From Gymnopus androsaceus JB14 (taxonomy: Eukaryota > Basidiomycota > Agaricomycetes > Agaricales > Omphalotaceae), in contig ML769535.1 of NCBI GenBank assembly GCA_009733575.1, positions 128,412-167,683 of the forward strand: a stretch of DNA of 39,272 bases, written 5' to 3'. Of the stretch, positions 1-9,816 are shown piece by piece. The translations under genes and the position numbers were made by a program. A model generated the notes under the pieces. It ran no database searches and was not told the origin of the DNA. It saw only the letters and a list, made by a program, of their open reading frames with translations. Numbering within the stretch: position 1 is the first letter of the stretch; every line of letters begins with the position of its first letter.

Positions 1-462
1 TAAACTTCTCCGGTTTTCCCCCGGTGCTTGTGGGGGATATCAATTTTAAAGGTGGGTTAAATTTAGACGTACATACATTCTCGCGGGATAGCACTTCACA
101 GTACAAAGGGACCAGAGCTGGCAAAAGGAGATTACTCTATTTTGCTTCTCTTGCATGTTACGATCTGCGCTTTCGTGTCCATCTGATTTCACCTTCTGTA
201 TGTGAATCATGATATTTACGACACTTGTGCGCTCAATTCATTCGATACGCTCTTTACGATAGTTACTATATACATACTGGTAAATTCGAGTCGTATTTTC
301 CATTCCTATCGTTTACCGAAAATCCTGTTTCCTCCCCAAGCCTTATTTTAGTTTCTGCGGTATCATATCAATGCAGACAGGATAGCTTTTTAAATTCCTA
401 CTTTGTCCCTACCCATTCGCTATGACCGTATGTATAAACAAATTCGAAAACAAAGAAATCAT
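1..462. other. No gene recognised
   Basis: The short open frames here have no recognisable domain, no convincing splice pattern and no similarity to other genes in the window. It is probably intergenic DNA downstream of the broken F-box copy that ends at 463. Confidence 0.5.
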
Positions 463-1142
463 TCAACCTTTTCAAAATCCACAACCAAGCCAGGTAGCTG
501 TGATATTTGCACAATCTCGCTCGAGTCCTTGAAGCGAGAACCGTCCGTTTTCACCTTTTGTAAACGAACCAGTCCATTCCGGTTCTCCTGCCCAAACAAG
601 CATCATCTGGCTACCATCGAGAGAGGATCATGGCTGTTCCGGGAAGAAGAAAGGTATCACCTGCCATAAGTCAATGCCCGTAAGAGAAAACTGAAATTAA
701 ATCCATGGTTAAAGATTCGGAGTGACCTGGTTGTGGGCAAGAGAGATAGGATGTTGGTCAAGCCCTTGAAGGTAGCGTGCCTCCTGACGGGGTAATGGGT
801 ATGAATTGCGCAATATCAGAGATGTAGATGTCAACTCGAACATGGAGCGATGCTCTAAGCTAGCTAGGCCTAAAGCAGTCAGGCTGTCGTTGTTACGCAA
901 GAATCCTCGCTAGCCTTTAGGCCTATAAGCTAGCTACATCAGTAGCAATGTCCTCGAAATTTTGGTCCATCTGAGATAGTATAGTTATCATATACCTTCC
1001 TCAACTCGTGCATCTTGTCTTCAAGACCCTCTATCTGAATCTCCGTGTCAGATACTTGATCTCGAAGGACGAATATATCATTTGGTTCAAGCCATATTAG
1101 ACCTTCGACGTTGCGATAGATATGATGCCATGAAGTTGGCAC
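463..1142 (-). pseudogene. F-box protein pseudogene with large internal deletion
   Basis: This is a decayed relative of the F-box gene at 6090-7487. Its 5' end (1142 downwards) encodes the family's N-terminal coiled coil: WLEPNDIFVLRDQVS here against WIEPNDLPFLRTRVS in the better copy. After the codons matching DELN the sequence jumps directly to the part matching LIISQVDQNLDD, so roughly 270 codons, including the whole F-box and most of the leucine-rich-like region, are missing. The remainder (about 940-463) can be followed through several indels and stop codons to a C-terminal ISQLPGL motif and a TGA at 463-465. A 61-base insertion interrupts it further. Without an F-box it could not recruit Skp1, so it is very unlikely to be functional. 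Confidence 0.8.
865..925. mobile_element. 61-base micro-MITE with 9-base target duplication
   Basis: The insertion begins TAGGCCTAAAG (865-875) and ends with its exact reverse complement CTTTAGGCCTA (915-925). It is flanked by direct repeats TAAGCTAGC at 856-864 and 926-934. Taking out the element and one repeat restores, on the minus strand, codons reading D-V-A-S-L-E-H-R, which align with D-V-A-G-L-K-H-R in the F-box copy at 6.1 kb. That shows it is an insertion. The flanking repeat can also be read as 11 bases, so the exact ends are ambiguous by two bases. It has no coding capacity and would need a transposase acting in trans. Confidence 0.72.
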
Positions 1143-1428
1143 GTCGTTGTTCCAGGCTGAGGATTGAGGAGGATTGCGACCATGCCATTGCTTAATGGTG
1201 AGACGATGGGAGCACGTTTACTTCTTCCTACAAAAGTTTCAGTTTTCATTCCATTCTATACGTAGAAGAGGAAAACATGAACAAAGACCCTAGTATTACA
1301 AGTACAGGTTAATCGCAAAAAAGGTACATGAAGGAAGGAAGAAGAAAGATTAAAAAAACGACAAAAAAAAGCTAGTCAATTCGACGTATGTACAGCCTGA
1401 GTCCAAAAATCTCCCTTCACGAGCACAT

Positions 1429-2639
1429 CTATTCCGTTCTCTGCCTCTTCGCCTCCTCATCATTATCCTCCTCATTCGGTCTCTTCGTCCCCGCCTTGGC
1501 TCCTCTCAAACCCTCCAACTCTGTCTCGGCCCTCTGTCTCGCCCCCCGTTCCTCCTCCCACAACCTCCTCATCTCCTCCAACTGAGCCTGCAGATCACCC
1601 ATCGCCTGATCCATAAGAAGCTTCTCCAACGTCCACTTTTCAATATTCCGTGCTTCGTTCTCTTTGAGATGATGGATGTATTGTACGGCGCGAGAGAGGA
1701 TGGCGCCTTTTGACTTTTCGCCGGAGCCATTGGGGACAATACGACCGAGCTCATTGATTCCTTCATTGATGTTGCCGCGGCGACGTCGCTCAACTTCTTT
1801 CTGTGAAAAAGGATGAATGGATCAGCAATAGCAGAGGAATTCCAAGCGGAATACATACATGGTTATCCTTCCGCTGCCTCGTCCATTCATCGCTTCCCAT
1901 AGCCGCACCTCCTCTCGCACCTCTTCTTCCGCCAGAAGTAGAAGCAGGTGTAGCACTGTTATCTGAAGGTTTCTCTCCATCCTCTCCGTCGTCGTCATCA
2001 TTTGATTGTGATCCTGCAGGAGCACCAGGGACCATTTGACCGAGATTTGGTTGTCCATTGGGATGAGAGGAAGGTCCTTGTTCGGGCATACCAGGGAATC
2101 CAGGTGCTCCGGGTTGAGGGAGACCTGCTGCTGCTGCGGCGGCTTGTTGGGCAGCTACGAAGGAAGCTTGCTGGGATAGGTTGGAGAGAGTCTTTGCGGC
2201 ATCTTCCGTTAGGTCGCCCTAGATGTAATGGGTAAGTCGGTCAGTTCAGTTCAGTGATTCGAGAACGTCACATGAGGAACGGTGTGGACGATGAGCGTGA
2301 TGTCTATATCGCGATCACGTGTAGGGAGAAGGAAGAGGGACAGGAAGTAGCAAGAAGGTCGAGAAACAAACATCGGGATAATATAGAATAAGTAGAGTTC
2401 AAGGAAGGGACAGATAGGGTTGATATCGGGGAGGTAAAAAAAAAACGTTCAAGGAAACTCCCTACCTTGTTGAAGACACCCGGTATTTGTGTTAAGAGTT
2501 GCATTATTTGATTACGGTCCAGCGAAGGGAATTGTACAGCCGGAAAGTCGATGGGAAGATTGGGGACTCCGGGTTGACCTGGAGGCGGTCCTGCGGGCTG
2601 TGGTTGGGATACGGGAGCTTCTGTTGCAGCAGGAGCCAT
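1429..2639 (-). CDS. CBF1: CBF1-type bHLH transcription factor
   Basis: Three exons: 2466-2639, 1859-2218 and 1429-1800 (introns of 247 and 58 bases), giving about 301 residues. The second junction joins RKDNH to KEVERRRRGNINEGINEL, making a complete basic region with the His, Glu and Arg that bHLH proteins use to read CACGTG. The helix-loop-helix is followed by NIEKWTLEKLLMDQ, nearly the same as the stretch after the bHLH in yeast Cbf1, and then a leucine-heptad coiled coil for dimerisation (about residues 225-270). The N-terminal half is low-complexity (Pro/Gln/Ala, then an Asp-rich patch). In yeast the family binds E-boxes at centromeres and at methionine-sulfur gene promoters; the role here is inferred. 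The reading frame is clean. The first intron is long for this genome and holds an E-box. Confidence 0.9.
2314..2321. promoter_or_regulatory. CBF1-type E-box inside CBF1 intron 1
   Basis: ATCACGTG matches the preferred yeast Cbf1 site (RTCACGTG). It lies in the unusually long 247-base first intron of the CBF1 gene itself, which would suit autoregulation. Occupancy is inference; one 8-base match can occur by chance. Confidence 0.35.
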
Positions 2640-2684
2640 TATCGTAGGAGGATAGAAGATTAAAGGTGGATTATTGAATGGAAT

Positions 2685-2753
2685 CTAAGAAGAGTTTGAG
2701 GGGAAAAATGTTAGTCGACAGGGAGTAATCCGAGATTCGAATCAAGGACTCAC
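2685..2753 (-). other. Probable 5' UTR intron of CBF1
   Basis: On the minus strand a GTGAGT donor at 2753, a CGACTAACA branch site and a TTAG acceptor at 2685 define a well-formed 69-base intron 46 bases upstream of the CBF1 start codon. No in-frame upstream coding sequence is evident, so it would be in the leader. Confidence 0.55.
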
Positions 2754-3498
2754 CGAAAGATCCTGTTTCTCTCGATTATGACTAGCAGCTGCGCGAGGTC
2801 AGAAGTTGTCAAAAATCTGCAATCGAGCAGAAAAATAGAACAATAATTAGCTTCGAAATCCCCTAGTTATTCCCAAAATCGACGACAAACCTGGCTTAGG
2901 AAGGGGGAAATTCGTGGAAACGGCTCTTCTCGTTGAGCCTTGAAGGTTATCCTAAAGTGCTGAGCAATAACATATCAGAGCAAAGAATAAAATGAGAAAA
3001 AAATTAGGTACAATGAGGAGCGCGTATGTCCAGTGACTTGGGGGTTGTATATCACGCCTGGAGCGAATGACCTCCTTATTAATATCACGCCAGCCGAACT
3101 TCTGCCGAGACCTCTGACACGCCAGATTGTTCTTTCCCGGGCCCGGGCCGAGCAAGGTGGATTTTAGGACTGATTATATGAAGTTTTGGCTGTTATGAGC
3201 TCAAGGCGATCCAAAGGATAGGATGCTTCTACATGCTCCGTCCAAATTCGAGCCCTTTGTCTCTGCAAACAGCGGAGTAAAAAATCTCTTTATTTTTTCG
3301 AGTGTTCCGGGGTCTCTGACCACGAGACCACACACGTGTAATCCAATGACGTGCTCTCCCAAATTTAGAAGGCGCAGAGTTCTATGTATCTCAGCTCTAT
3401 CTATTTTTTTATACGCTACTTGTGTGAATAAGTTATACAAGAAAGAAAACTATACTTATGTATGCCCCGAGAGCGAAAATTACATAGGATAAGATACT
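2754..3498. other. Intergenic, CBF1 upstream / NHX1 downstream
   Basis: No supported gene. The stretch holds the upstream region of CBF1 and the 3' flank of the exchanger gene. A second CACGTG core lies at 3333-3338, within ACACGTGT, about 700 bases upstream of the CBF1 start. Confidence 0.5.
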
Positions 3499-5821
3499 TT
3501 ATGTTGATCTACTTTCCGAAGACGACGAGCTCCTCAACATCGGACTCGCCAGTCCCCTCTCCATCCTACTATCACTCCCAGCACCCACACCCACACCCGC
3601 AGCCGTCGCCGAAGGTCCCATTTCCACCTCCTGCAAACCCTCTCCCTCATCTTCACTATCCGCAGGAGTCCCTATCCCACTACCACCCAACGATGATGCC
3701 CCATTCGGTACCAAACTTCTCCTCGCCCTCCGCGCATGGAACGTCCGACTCGCAGTCGCATTCGAGAACAACGGAAGAAGATATCTCTCATCCAACGCCT
3801 GGAACCACTTTCCATCTTCTCCAAACGTGCTTTGCGTAGCCGGCGCGCTATTTGGTGGGTTGCCGATACCTGGAGAAAGTGGAGGCGGAGGATCATGTGA
3901 GGTCGAAGCCAACGGGAGAACCTCCGCATCCGAGTCTGAATCCGACGAGGCAGCTGAGAATATTCCCCCAACTTGAGGCGACATGGGTGGTACGGCACTC
4001 GCGTTGGCTATGTGATGGTTGTACTGAGAGGAATAGTGCGAGCCTATCCTGCTGGCACCTCGAGCGTATGCCTGGGCATTAGTTAGGTAGCTTGGCTCTT
4101 CATCAGAGTATCTGCTCCATCTACCGCCGGTCAGCGACGTACTACGTCGCATCGGCCATCTCCCAGGACCACCACCACCAAGCATCGGGCCGCCCTCCTC
4201 ATCATCACTATCACTCGCGTTTTCATCCTCCACTCCTGTCCGAATGCCCAAAACCTCCAACATCCTCGCCGTCGTTCCGCCAAACACCAGCACCGTCAAT
4301 ACCACGACAACCAACACCGTCGTGCGGAGCGTGTTTGCATTGTTCCCTTGGAACCCTGCCGCTAGCGCAACACCTACCGCACCTCTCAGCCCAGCCCAAA
4401 ACAACATCATCTGATACGAATGCGGTAATTCCTCCGTGCGTTGCCCTCGAGCATGTTTATGGAAGAAATTAATCCCCTCTGATAGAGGAAATACTGCGGC
4501 GTACCGCGTAAACACCACTGCAATAGTCGTGATGGTGATAAAGATGGGTTTAACATAGTTGGTCACTTTCTCGGTGGTCGGTGCGCTAGTGAAAAGCGCT
4601 AAACCAAGGTAAATGAAGATAAAGTTTTCCGACAACTGTGCGAGAGTGGCGAAGATGTATTTGGTTGTACGTTGGGTGCGGCGAGACATGGTGATGATAG
4701 GCGTAATGTTTGAGAGTGATGCCGCAGAACAGGAGCGATACGATTCCTGACATTGACATTCCGTTGGAGAAGAAGTAGCAGGTAGTATGCTGCTAGGGCC
4801 ACCTAGACAGGATTCGATATGTGGGTAGAGGTTGAGTGAAGAATGTTTGAGGAGAAGCGAGGTAGCAAGTCCAAAGGCTACCCCTAGCGCCATAGACACG
4901 CTAAATGACAGCAAGAATATTCCGATTCCATGGAAGATTGAAGTCATGTAGATTTCCGTGCCGTGAAAACGTGAAAGAGTTCTAAAAACATGCGATGAGA
5001 TGAAGGCACTGGGAATCATCACTACCATACTCACTCGTACATGACGATACTAACAGCATCGTTGAGCAAGCTTTCACCAAAGATAACCGTGTAAAGCTTT
5101 GGGTCGACCTTGTACTGGTTGAAGATAGCAAGAATAGTAACGGGATCGGTTGCAGAGAGGGTTGATCCAAACGTCAAGCACTCTAGCAGCGTCAAGTCCA
5201 GCGATTCAAGACCAAGGAAGGAATAAATATACACGAGAACACTGTCCTGTAACATTTGAGTGCTGTGATCGCAAAAGGGTCAGTCAGGCTTACCCCACAC
5301 CAACTGCGGAGATGAATGTCCCAAAAAACGCGAATATAAGGATTGAACCGAAATTTCGGAAAAAGTTTTCCTGGGTACAGCAATGTTTAGTTGGATGGAG
5401 GAAGGAGAACATAAAGTGAAGCTTGCCTGTTTAAGCTCATATCCCGAGTTTAGGATAATCGGAGGCAGAAGAAGATTGAAGAATAGTGTGTGTTTGAACG
5501 TCTGGCTTCCAATAAGCCATATTGCTTGCACTGCAAAGCTAACACAGCGCTCACCAGCATTTCCCTAATTACGGTCCCCGGTGCCAGCCTGACTATAAGA
5601 CCGACTGCCATTCCAGCGAAAATTGAAACCAGAGTTTCATGGACTGCACGTATACGTTTGATTTGCAGATAGTATGACGTGAGCAGGGAAAGAATTAGAA
5701 GCATGCATACTAGAAATAATGACCAGGAAGAATAGAATTCTTCATCTTCTGGTATTATTGGTGACGAAGTCGGTGTGTTCGCTGCTGCAGCGGCAGTTAC
5801 AGTGCCCAGATTCAGCGACAT
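3499..5821 (-). CDS. NHX1: Endosomal Na+(K+)/H+ exchanger, NHX1/NHE6-9 type
   Basis: Five exons: 5555-5821, 5427-5501, 5294-5370, 5035-5241 and 3499-4981, about 702 codons. Family signatures run in order: KRIRAVHET, the amiloride-site-like [46 protein letters not shown] with the Asn-Asp ion-binding pair, [25 protein letters not shown] and [19 protein letters not shown] long acidic, serine-rich cytosolic tail ends with [17 protein letters not shown], which matches the tail of yeast Nhx1. The family exchanges Na+ or K+ for H+ on late endosome and prevacuolar membranes. Intron 2 (5371-5426) has a GC donor. Within 4687-4803 the conserved helix is readable only by switching frame three times, although the frame overall stays open. 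The start at 5821 gives the usual N-terminal length; an upstream in-frame ATG at 6028 is less likely. Confidence 0.9.
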
Positions 5822-6089
5822 GGCTTTAGCAGAACAAGCCCGAAGAGAGGAGCTGTGTCTGTCTGAGTCTCGGTTGCGGCGGTGGGGGAAGAAAGCTAGC
5901 TTAGCGGTTACGTAATTTCGGGGACGAGGAAGTTGCGAAGAATTAAGCGCCTGTGCGCATTGGGCGCTTCTTGAACCACCACAAAGTATTCTCGCTACTT
6001 GCTCGGCACTGGTGAGATTTCTGACCAAGTTGAAACCGCATACTAAAATACTTCAAGTAGGCCCTAAGCTATATCTTGTAGCTTAATCC

Positions 6090-7487
6090 ATGGCGCATTA
6101 TCTGTCGCAACGCATTGAAGATCAAATATGGATTGAACCAAACGATCTACCTTTCCTTCGCACCCGAGTATCCGAAGCACAAACTCAGATAGAGAGTCTT
6201 GAAGATAGAACGGACGAGCTCAATGCTCAGATCTCCGAGCTAAAGCGTCAAAAGGACGCAAAACTCGCCGAGATTGCATCATACCGCAACGTTCTCTCAC
6301 CTATTCGTCGAATTCCCCCAGAGATCCTTTGCGAAATCTTTGAGCTTGCACGGCAGGTCAATTGGGATATCGTTAACTCGACATATATCCTCTGTCAAGT
6401 GTGTGTGGCTTGGCAAAAGATCGCCCATGCTCACCCTAGACTCTGGTCGATAATATGCCTTTCGCCGACCTGGCAGAACATAAATGGGGAAGTCCCATGG
6501 GTCAAAAAATGGATTTCCCGCAGTCAAAGTCTTCCCTTGGACTTTCATCTTGACTTCACGTCTATCTATTCTTCTGCAGTAACCCGAATCTTGGAATACA
6601 TAGTGGATTGTTTCCACCAGATCCGCTTGCTCGACCTCCGTGGGCCTTTATCATTATTTCTTCCCATTTTAACTCTGCCATGCTCTTCTCTGCATTTATT
6701 GGAAGAGGTCGAGGTCTCACTCACTCGAATAGCCAGTCATCAGAATAAAATAGAGATGTTCTTAGGAGCGTCCAAGTTACGAAAGGTTAGCGTTGTAGAA
6801 GACCGCCTCGATCCAGGCTCCGCTTTCCAAACATTGGCCATCCATGTGGAACAGTTGACCTCGTTAAAAATTGACGCACACGATCTCAGCATGCAATTAA
6901 AGTCTTTATACGCAGACGTATTGCATCGGTGCAAAAACCTTGTCAACCTCGAAACCAGATGCGTTGGATTTGGCACGCAGCTCTCCATATCTTTACCTGC
7001 ATTAAAGTCGCTTCATGTCTCTTGCCATATGGCAATTGGCAGTGTGAACATCCTTTGCTGCCTTACAACACCTCTCCTCGAACATTTAATTATCTCTCAA
7101 GTGGACCAAAATTTGGACGACGTTTCCACAGATGTGGCTGGTTTGAAGCATCGATCTATGTGCTCGGTGTTATCTCTAGCACTGGTCATGGAGAGCCCTT
7201 CGTATGCTGGAACAAGCGACTTGATTGCGATACTATCTCTCTTCCCCACAATCAGGTCATTCCAACTACATTGGGCTACATTCGATTTGTCTCCTCTCCT
7301 ACAGGCATTGACTCACAGAGATGATCACTTTCTTCTTCCAAAGCTCACCGGGTTGGAGTTGAATAATCCACGCGCGCAATCTACGGACGATGGATTTTCT
7401 TCGGCATTAAGATCCATGATCCTTTCCCGATGGTGGCCGGTTACCAATCCTGGGCTGGAGTCAGATCGGAATGGATGGCTCGTTTAA
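6090..7487 (+). CDS. F-box protein with N-terminal coiled coil
   Basis: A single uninterrupted frame of 465 residues, the best preserved of three copies in the window. Residues 1-70 form a coiled coil (RVSEAQTQIESLEDRTDEL and following heptads). The F-box follows at about 72-125 (LSPIRRIPPEILCEIFELA, then CQVCVAWQKIAHAHPRLW). The rest is leucine-rich with irregular repeats, as in agaric F-box families. F-box proteins tether substrates to SCF ubiquitin ligases through Skp1; the substrate is unknown. A one-base loss near 7479-7481, relative to the copy at 19.6-20.8 kb, ends the protein at TAA 7485-7487. The original tail (KVKLRGSYFDD to ISQLPGLSVYSEQK) remains readable in another frame up to TGA 7582-7584. 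The start is 268 bases from that of NHX1, head to head, so they may share a promoter region. Confidence 0.85.
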   Translation: MAHYLSQRIEDQIWIEPNDLPFLRTRVSEAQTQIESLEDRTDELNAQISELKRQKDAKLAEIASYRNVLSPIRRIPPEILCEIFELARQVNWDIVNSTYILCQVCVAWQKIAHAHPRLWSIICLSPTWQNINGEVPWVKKWISRSQSLPLDFHLDFTSIYSSAVTRILEYIVDCFHQIRLLDLRGPLSLFLPILTLPCSSLHLLEEVEVSLTRIASHQNKIEMFLGASKLRKVSVVEDRLDPGSAFQTLAIHVEQLTSLKIDAHDLSMQLKSLYADVLHRCKNLVNLETRCVGFGTQLSISLPALKSLHVSCHMAIGSVNILCCLTTPLLEHLIISQVDQNLDDVSTDVAGLKHRSMCSVLSLALVMESPSYAGTSDLIAILSLFPTIRSFQLHWATFDLSPLLQALTHRDDHFLLPKLTGLELNNPRAQSTDDGFSSALRSMILSRWWPVTNPGLESDRNGWLV

Positions 7488-7584
7488 AGAAAGTGAAATT
7501 GCGCGGTTCTTACTTTGATGACTGGAGCGGATTTGAACAAATATCGCAGCTACCTGGCTTGTCTGTGTATTCTGAACAGAAATG

Positions 7585-8010
7585 ATAGCGTTGTATGACT
7601 CAGGGGGAAAGTGCAACGAAGTAAGTATCCTCGACTGAATGAGAATGCAACGAGACGACGTAGGAGTTGATGCACACTTTCAGTATATACATAGATGTTT
7701 CGAATGACTTCTGTTTGTTTACAACTTTTTGAATATTCTCTCCTGTCCTCCCGATTATTGCTGGATCATTTACAATGTAAACTTCGGGGTAAGCATGTTC
7801 CTGCCATTAGGTTATGAAATGTTGTAGATGCATTGAGGCAAACTAATGAGTTACAGAAGGATTGGGTTAAAGTATTACTGAGGGAGTTAAAAGTTCATTA
7901 GGCAATGCTATAATGAGCCTCCTGCGACAAACAATGATGAGCATCTAGGCACATCAGGACATGGAGTACCTACCTTCAAGCACCCGGAGAGCAAGTAATG
8001 TAGGAAACTT
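7585..8010. other. Intergenic
   Basis: No coding, RNA or repeat feature recognised between the F-box gene and the small secreted protein gene; it holds the 3' flanks of both convergent genes. Confidence 0.5.
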
Positions 8011-8344
8011 CTACATTGACTCGATGACAGCACACGTTTGGTAGTCGTTACCGCAGCAACCAGTCGCACAAGCTACAAAGCGTGTATCGGACTCAGCATA
8101 TTTCAGCCGGAAATGGATAGAAATACTTACTACCGTCATACATGAAATCATTCGAGTCGCACCAGTTGCAAGCCGTAGAGGAAGCGACGCCCCCGCAGAC
8201 CGCCTTCCGTGTAGCGAGGGCTGCGGCACGGTCAGTACCGTCCGCAATGGGGGGTCCACCAATCTGGCCACACGCGGGGTTGTACTCTGCCGAGACTAGG
8301 ACGCTCATGGAGGCGACGATGAAGAAAACAGTCTTGTACATCAT
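8011..8344 (-). CDS. Small secreted cysteine-rich protein
   Basis: Two exons (8131-8344 and 8011-8072, with a 58-base GTAAGT intron) give a 91-residue protein. Residues 1-19 are a typical signal peptide (MMYKTVFFIVASMSVLVSA). The mature part of about 72 residues has eight cysteines: PACGQ, AVCGG, TACNWCDS, TCATGCC and QTCAV, an even number that could form four disulfides. The intron falls just before TCATGCCGNDYQTC, and both frames join in phase. A TATA box lies about 100 bases upstream. The family is not recognised. Such proteins in agarics act outside the cell in mating, defence or substrate interaction, but nothing here says which. A second start (8341) would remove only one residue. Confidence 0.7.
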
Positions 8345-8444
8345 GATGGTAAAAAGATAAAAGTAGCAAGAGGTTTTCAGTAAAGGTTTCGGTCGGCGGT
8401 TTGGTTATGTACCCTTGGCTGGATGTCAAAAAAAGAGCGAGTGT

Positions 8445-8452
8445 CTTTTATA
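8445..8452 (-). promoter_or_regulatory. TATA box of the secreted protein gene
   Basis: TATAAAAG on the minus strand, about 100 bases upstream of the start codon at 8344. This is the usual distance for a strongly expressed fungal gene with a short leader. Confidence 0.5.
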
Positions 8453-9530
8453 CGGTTTCTCCATAACCGATGCACGTGTATGCGCTTTGATACGCGTCTG
8501 TTATGGGCGTGGAGCAGCCTAATTTCTCCCTAGTTTCAGGATGAAAGGATTTAGGAAGGAAGGTAAGGAATAGACTGGTAGTAATCATCTCGGGGAAGCT
8601 GCCGTCAAGCAGCTCCACCCAAGCTGTGAGACTCCCGAGTGCAGTTGAATTTTCAGCCTTAAACATGATGGTAGACGCCTGAAACCTACATACCGCACTG
8701 CAAAAACGCTTGGGTACCTGATGGGTACACGCCATACATCCCGAGGCTACGGTATTATTCGAAAAATGCCAGACTGAGACCGTTCATGGGCTCCATGTTG
8801 GATCCGTTTGAGATCCGTGATGAAGTCGAAAGGAAGGAGGAATTATTACACAGCATCAAGTGCTCAGCTCAAAGTACCCAACCAGAGTATCATAACGCGG
8901 TGCAGTGAAACAACGTCGATGTGATCTCCCTGACAGACCTGAATACGACGTGGGATTGAGATATAGTTTATACCGTCTTCAAAGATAATAGAGTTGAAGA
9001 GTTGAACAAGTCTAAAGGTTAGCTACTTCCTGGAAAGGTAGTAACAATGGCTGGACCGACCAATTTTATCTGTAGGATTGTTGGCTCTACCCTGCATCCT
9101 CCAAAATCACATACATCTATACCTTGAAAAATGACTCATTATTGCAGTCGCATCGCGGATTTCGAACTTGGACTTGGCGTCACCCGAACTGTGCCGGTTA
9201 ACTCCACTCGCGACAAAATTCAATCTTACTCAAAGTGGCAATGACACCACGAAATGACTGTAGGACTAAGTACTTAACTGCTATGCACCCATATCACTGC
9301 GTACGACTCGAAGGCTATACTAAGATAGTTCTACGGGAGCTGGGGCTGGTTAAAGGGAACAAATCGGAGTCTGTCAGTCGTAACTATACCATAGGTAGAA
9401 TCTTAGCAGTATACTTATCGGAAACTGGTGATACGACCACTGTCCCAGGTGTTCCGTGACTTGATGAGAAATATAGAAGCTGGAGAACTACGGATAAGTC
9501 TGCACATAGCGATCTGGAACCGTATCTTCC
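8453..9530. other. Intergenic
   Basis: No supported gene. A 74-codon open frame at 9235-9459 has no recognisable motif or splice partners. The stretch ends where the duplicated 2.85 kb segment begins. Confidence 0.45.
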
Positions 9531-9816
9531 ATTACTTATATCCATGGTGGTCGTAAGAAAGTAAAATTTGATGGTATAGCTACATTTCCCCAGAACTATC
9601 GTTCACGCTACATAGCTATTTCGGGATACAAATCAACTGAAAAGAAAAAAAAAATCAGTCTTTTCTCAAGTCCACCTACACTCCGACCAGCGGAGTAAAT
9701 CCATCCGAGCGCGTACATATATCTCTTACGAAGTCGTGCAGAAGCTAAAAGCACAATGAGAAAAGAGACGAACATATGAATCACAGAATTTGGACATACA
9801 TGGCGCTAGTGTTATG

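Noticed and set aside
1388..2235. Plus-strand open frames opposite CBF1
   Set aside because: They are complements of the conserved bHLH exons and have no signature of their own.
3201..3440. Minus-strand 79-codon frame with VIGLHVCG, briefly like a disulfide reductase interface
   Set aside because: The match is only six residues; nothing before or after fits the family and no splice partners exist.
5823..6028. Upstream in-frame start of NHX1 at 6028
   Set aside because: The added residues are not like the family's N-terminus, and the start at 5821 gives the usual length before the first helix.
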